Assembly: GCA_903830015.1 (NCBI GenBank)
Contig: CAIKSH010000009.1
Span: 1 to 6,386 of the forward strand
Direction of reading: 5' to 3'
Length of the DNA stretch: 6,386 bases
From: an uncultured Solirubrobacterales bacterium
GTDB taxonomy: Bacteria > Actinomycetota > Thermoleophilia > Solirubrobacterales > Solirubrobacteraceae
Under the pieces are notes generated by a model. That model did no database searches, was not told where the DNA came from, and worked only from the letters and a program-made list of their open reading frames with translations. The first letter of the stretch is position 1, and every line of letters starts with the position of its first letter. A program made the position numbers and the translations under genes. This document shows positions 6,027-6,386 of the stretch, piece by piece.

Positions 6027-6032
6027 GCGCAA

Positions 6033-6335
6033 ATGGCCGACGAGCAGCTGATCCGGGCAACCTGGCAGGGCGCGACGATCGCCGAGTCAGGCGACACGGT
6101 GGTGGTGGAGGGCAACCACTACTTCCCGGTCGCCTCGGTCAACGGCGAGTACCTGTGCGAATCGGCCACCACCTCGGTATGCCCGTGGAAGGGAACCGCC
6201 TCGTACTACACGCTCGAGGTCGGCGACTTTGTTAACGAGGACGCCGCCTGGTTCTACCCCGACCCCAAGCCGGAGGCCGAAGAGATCCGTGACCGGGTCG
6301 CCTTCTGGAAGGGCGTCGAGGTCGGCCCCGCCTGA
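6033..6335 (+). CDS. DUF427 domain protein
   Basis: A 100-residue soluble protein made of a single DUF427 domain (PF04248). Family landmarks are seen in order: VVVEGNHYFPVASV (23-36), a YLCESATTS segment (40-48), the hallmark VCPWKGTASYY (49-59), NEDAAWFYPDPKPEAEEIRDRVAFW (68-92) and a closing GVEV. The length equals a complete single-domain member. The biochemical role of DUF427 proteins is not established; the conserved Cys50-Pro-Trp-Lys-Gly motif is the obvious candidate functional site. Cys42 sits where I would expect a non-cysteine residue in many relatives, but that is from memory. No signal peptide or helix is present, so it should be cytoplasmic. It follows the eight-helix membrane protein by nine bases. 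The ATG start fits both the domain boundary and the TAGCCT hexamer 6 bases upstream. The TGA stop at 6333-6335 leaves 51 bases to the window end. Confidence 0.93.
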   Translation: MADEQLIRATWQGATIAESGDTVVVEGNHYFPVASVNGEYLCESATTSVCPWKGTASYYTLEVGDFVNEDAAWFYPDPKPEAEEIRDRVAFWKGVEVGPA

Positions 6336-6386
6336 CCGGCGCTGGCCGTGGCCGTTCCGGGAAGCGTCACCGACGGGGAGCGGGCC

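Noticed and set aside
5208..6032. A 274-codon minus-strand open frame opposite the eight-helix protein gene
   Set aside because: Charged, low-complexity translation, antisense to a gene with convincing membrane helices.
6349..6386. A GTG-started frame open to the window end, 13 codons
   Set aside because: It could be the start of the next gene, but no ribosome-binding site or -10 is seen and 13 codons are too few to judge.
1..6386. A defence, mobile, CRISPR or biosynthetic system
   Set aside because: No recombinase, transposase, nuclease, toxin-antitoxin pair, direct-repeat array or biosynthetic enzyme set is visible. The gene content reads as ordinary chromosome.

Overview
This is an ordinary-looking, densely packed chromosomal window from a high-GC bacterium, most likely an actinomycete-type organism (Actinomycetota). 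The evidence is high GC by eye, frequent GTG starts, near-absence of intergenic DNA, and gene families typical of that phylum: DUF4870, DUF3089, DUF427 and an actinobacterial-style HQGG glycerophosphodiesterase. The Thermoleophilia/Solirubrobacterales are a plausible home, but this is inference and no marker gene is present. I see no tRNA, rRNA, CRISPR array, insertion sequence, attachment site or origin. There is no gene-free stretch over about 65 bases inside the window.

Layout. Bases 1-408 (+) hold the 3' end of a flavin amine oxidase gene. Its stop codon overlaps that of a convergent two-gene minus-strand unit: a secreted glycerophosphodiester phosphodiesterase (3000 down to 2005), followed 10 bases later by a 14-helix DHA2-type MFS exporter (1994 down to 405). 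A 64-base divergent gap (3001-3064) separates this unit from a plus-strand run of five genes. These are a four-helix membrane protein of unknown function (3065-3493), a DUF4870/Tic20-like membrane protein (3534-3965), a secreted DUF3089 alpha/beta hydrolase overlapping it by four bases (3962-5071), an eight-helix membrane protein of unknown function (5124-6023), and a DUF427 protein (6033-6335). The last 51 bases hold nothing I can call.

How the genes relate. Most products belong to the membrane or cell surface: two secreted hydrolases, an exporter and three small integral membrane proteins. I see no pathway that ties them together, and no defence, mobile or biosynthetic system. The tightest coupling is DUF4870-DUF3089.

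The most distinctive signal is regulatory. Four of the seven visible gene starts have a TANNNT hexamer ending 6-7 bases before the start codon and no usable Shine-Dalgarno sequence, which is the layout expected for leaderless transcripts. A fifth start has a one-mismatch version. In two cases the TAG stop codon of the preceding gene forms the first three bases of the hexamer.
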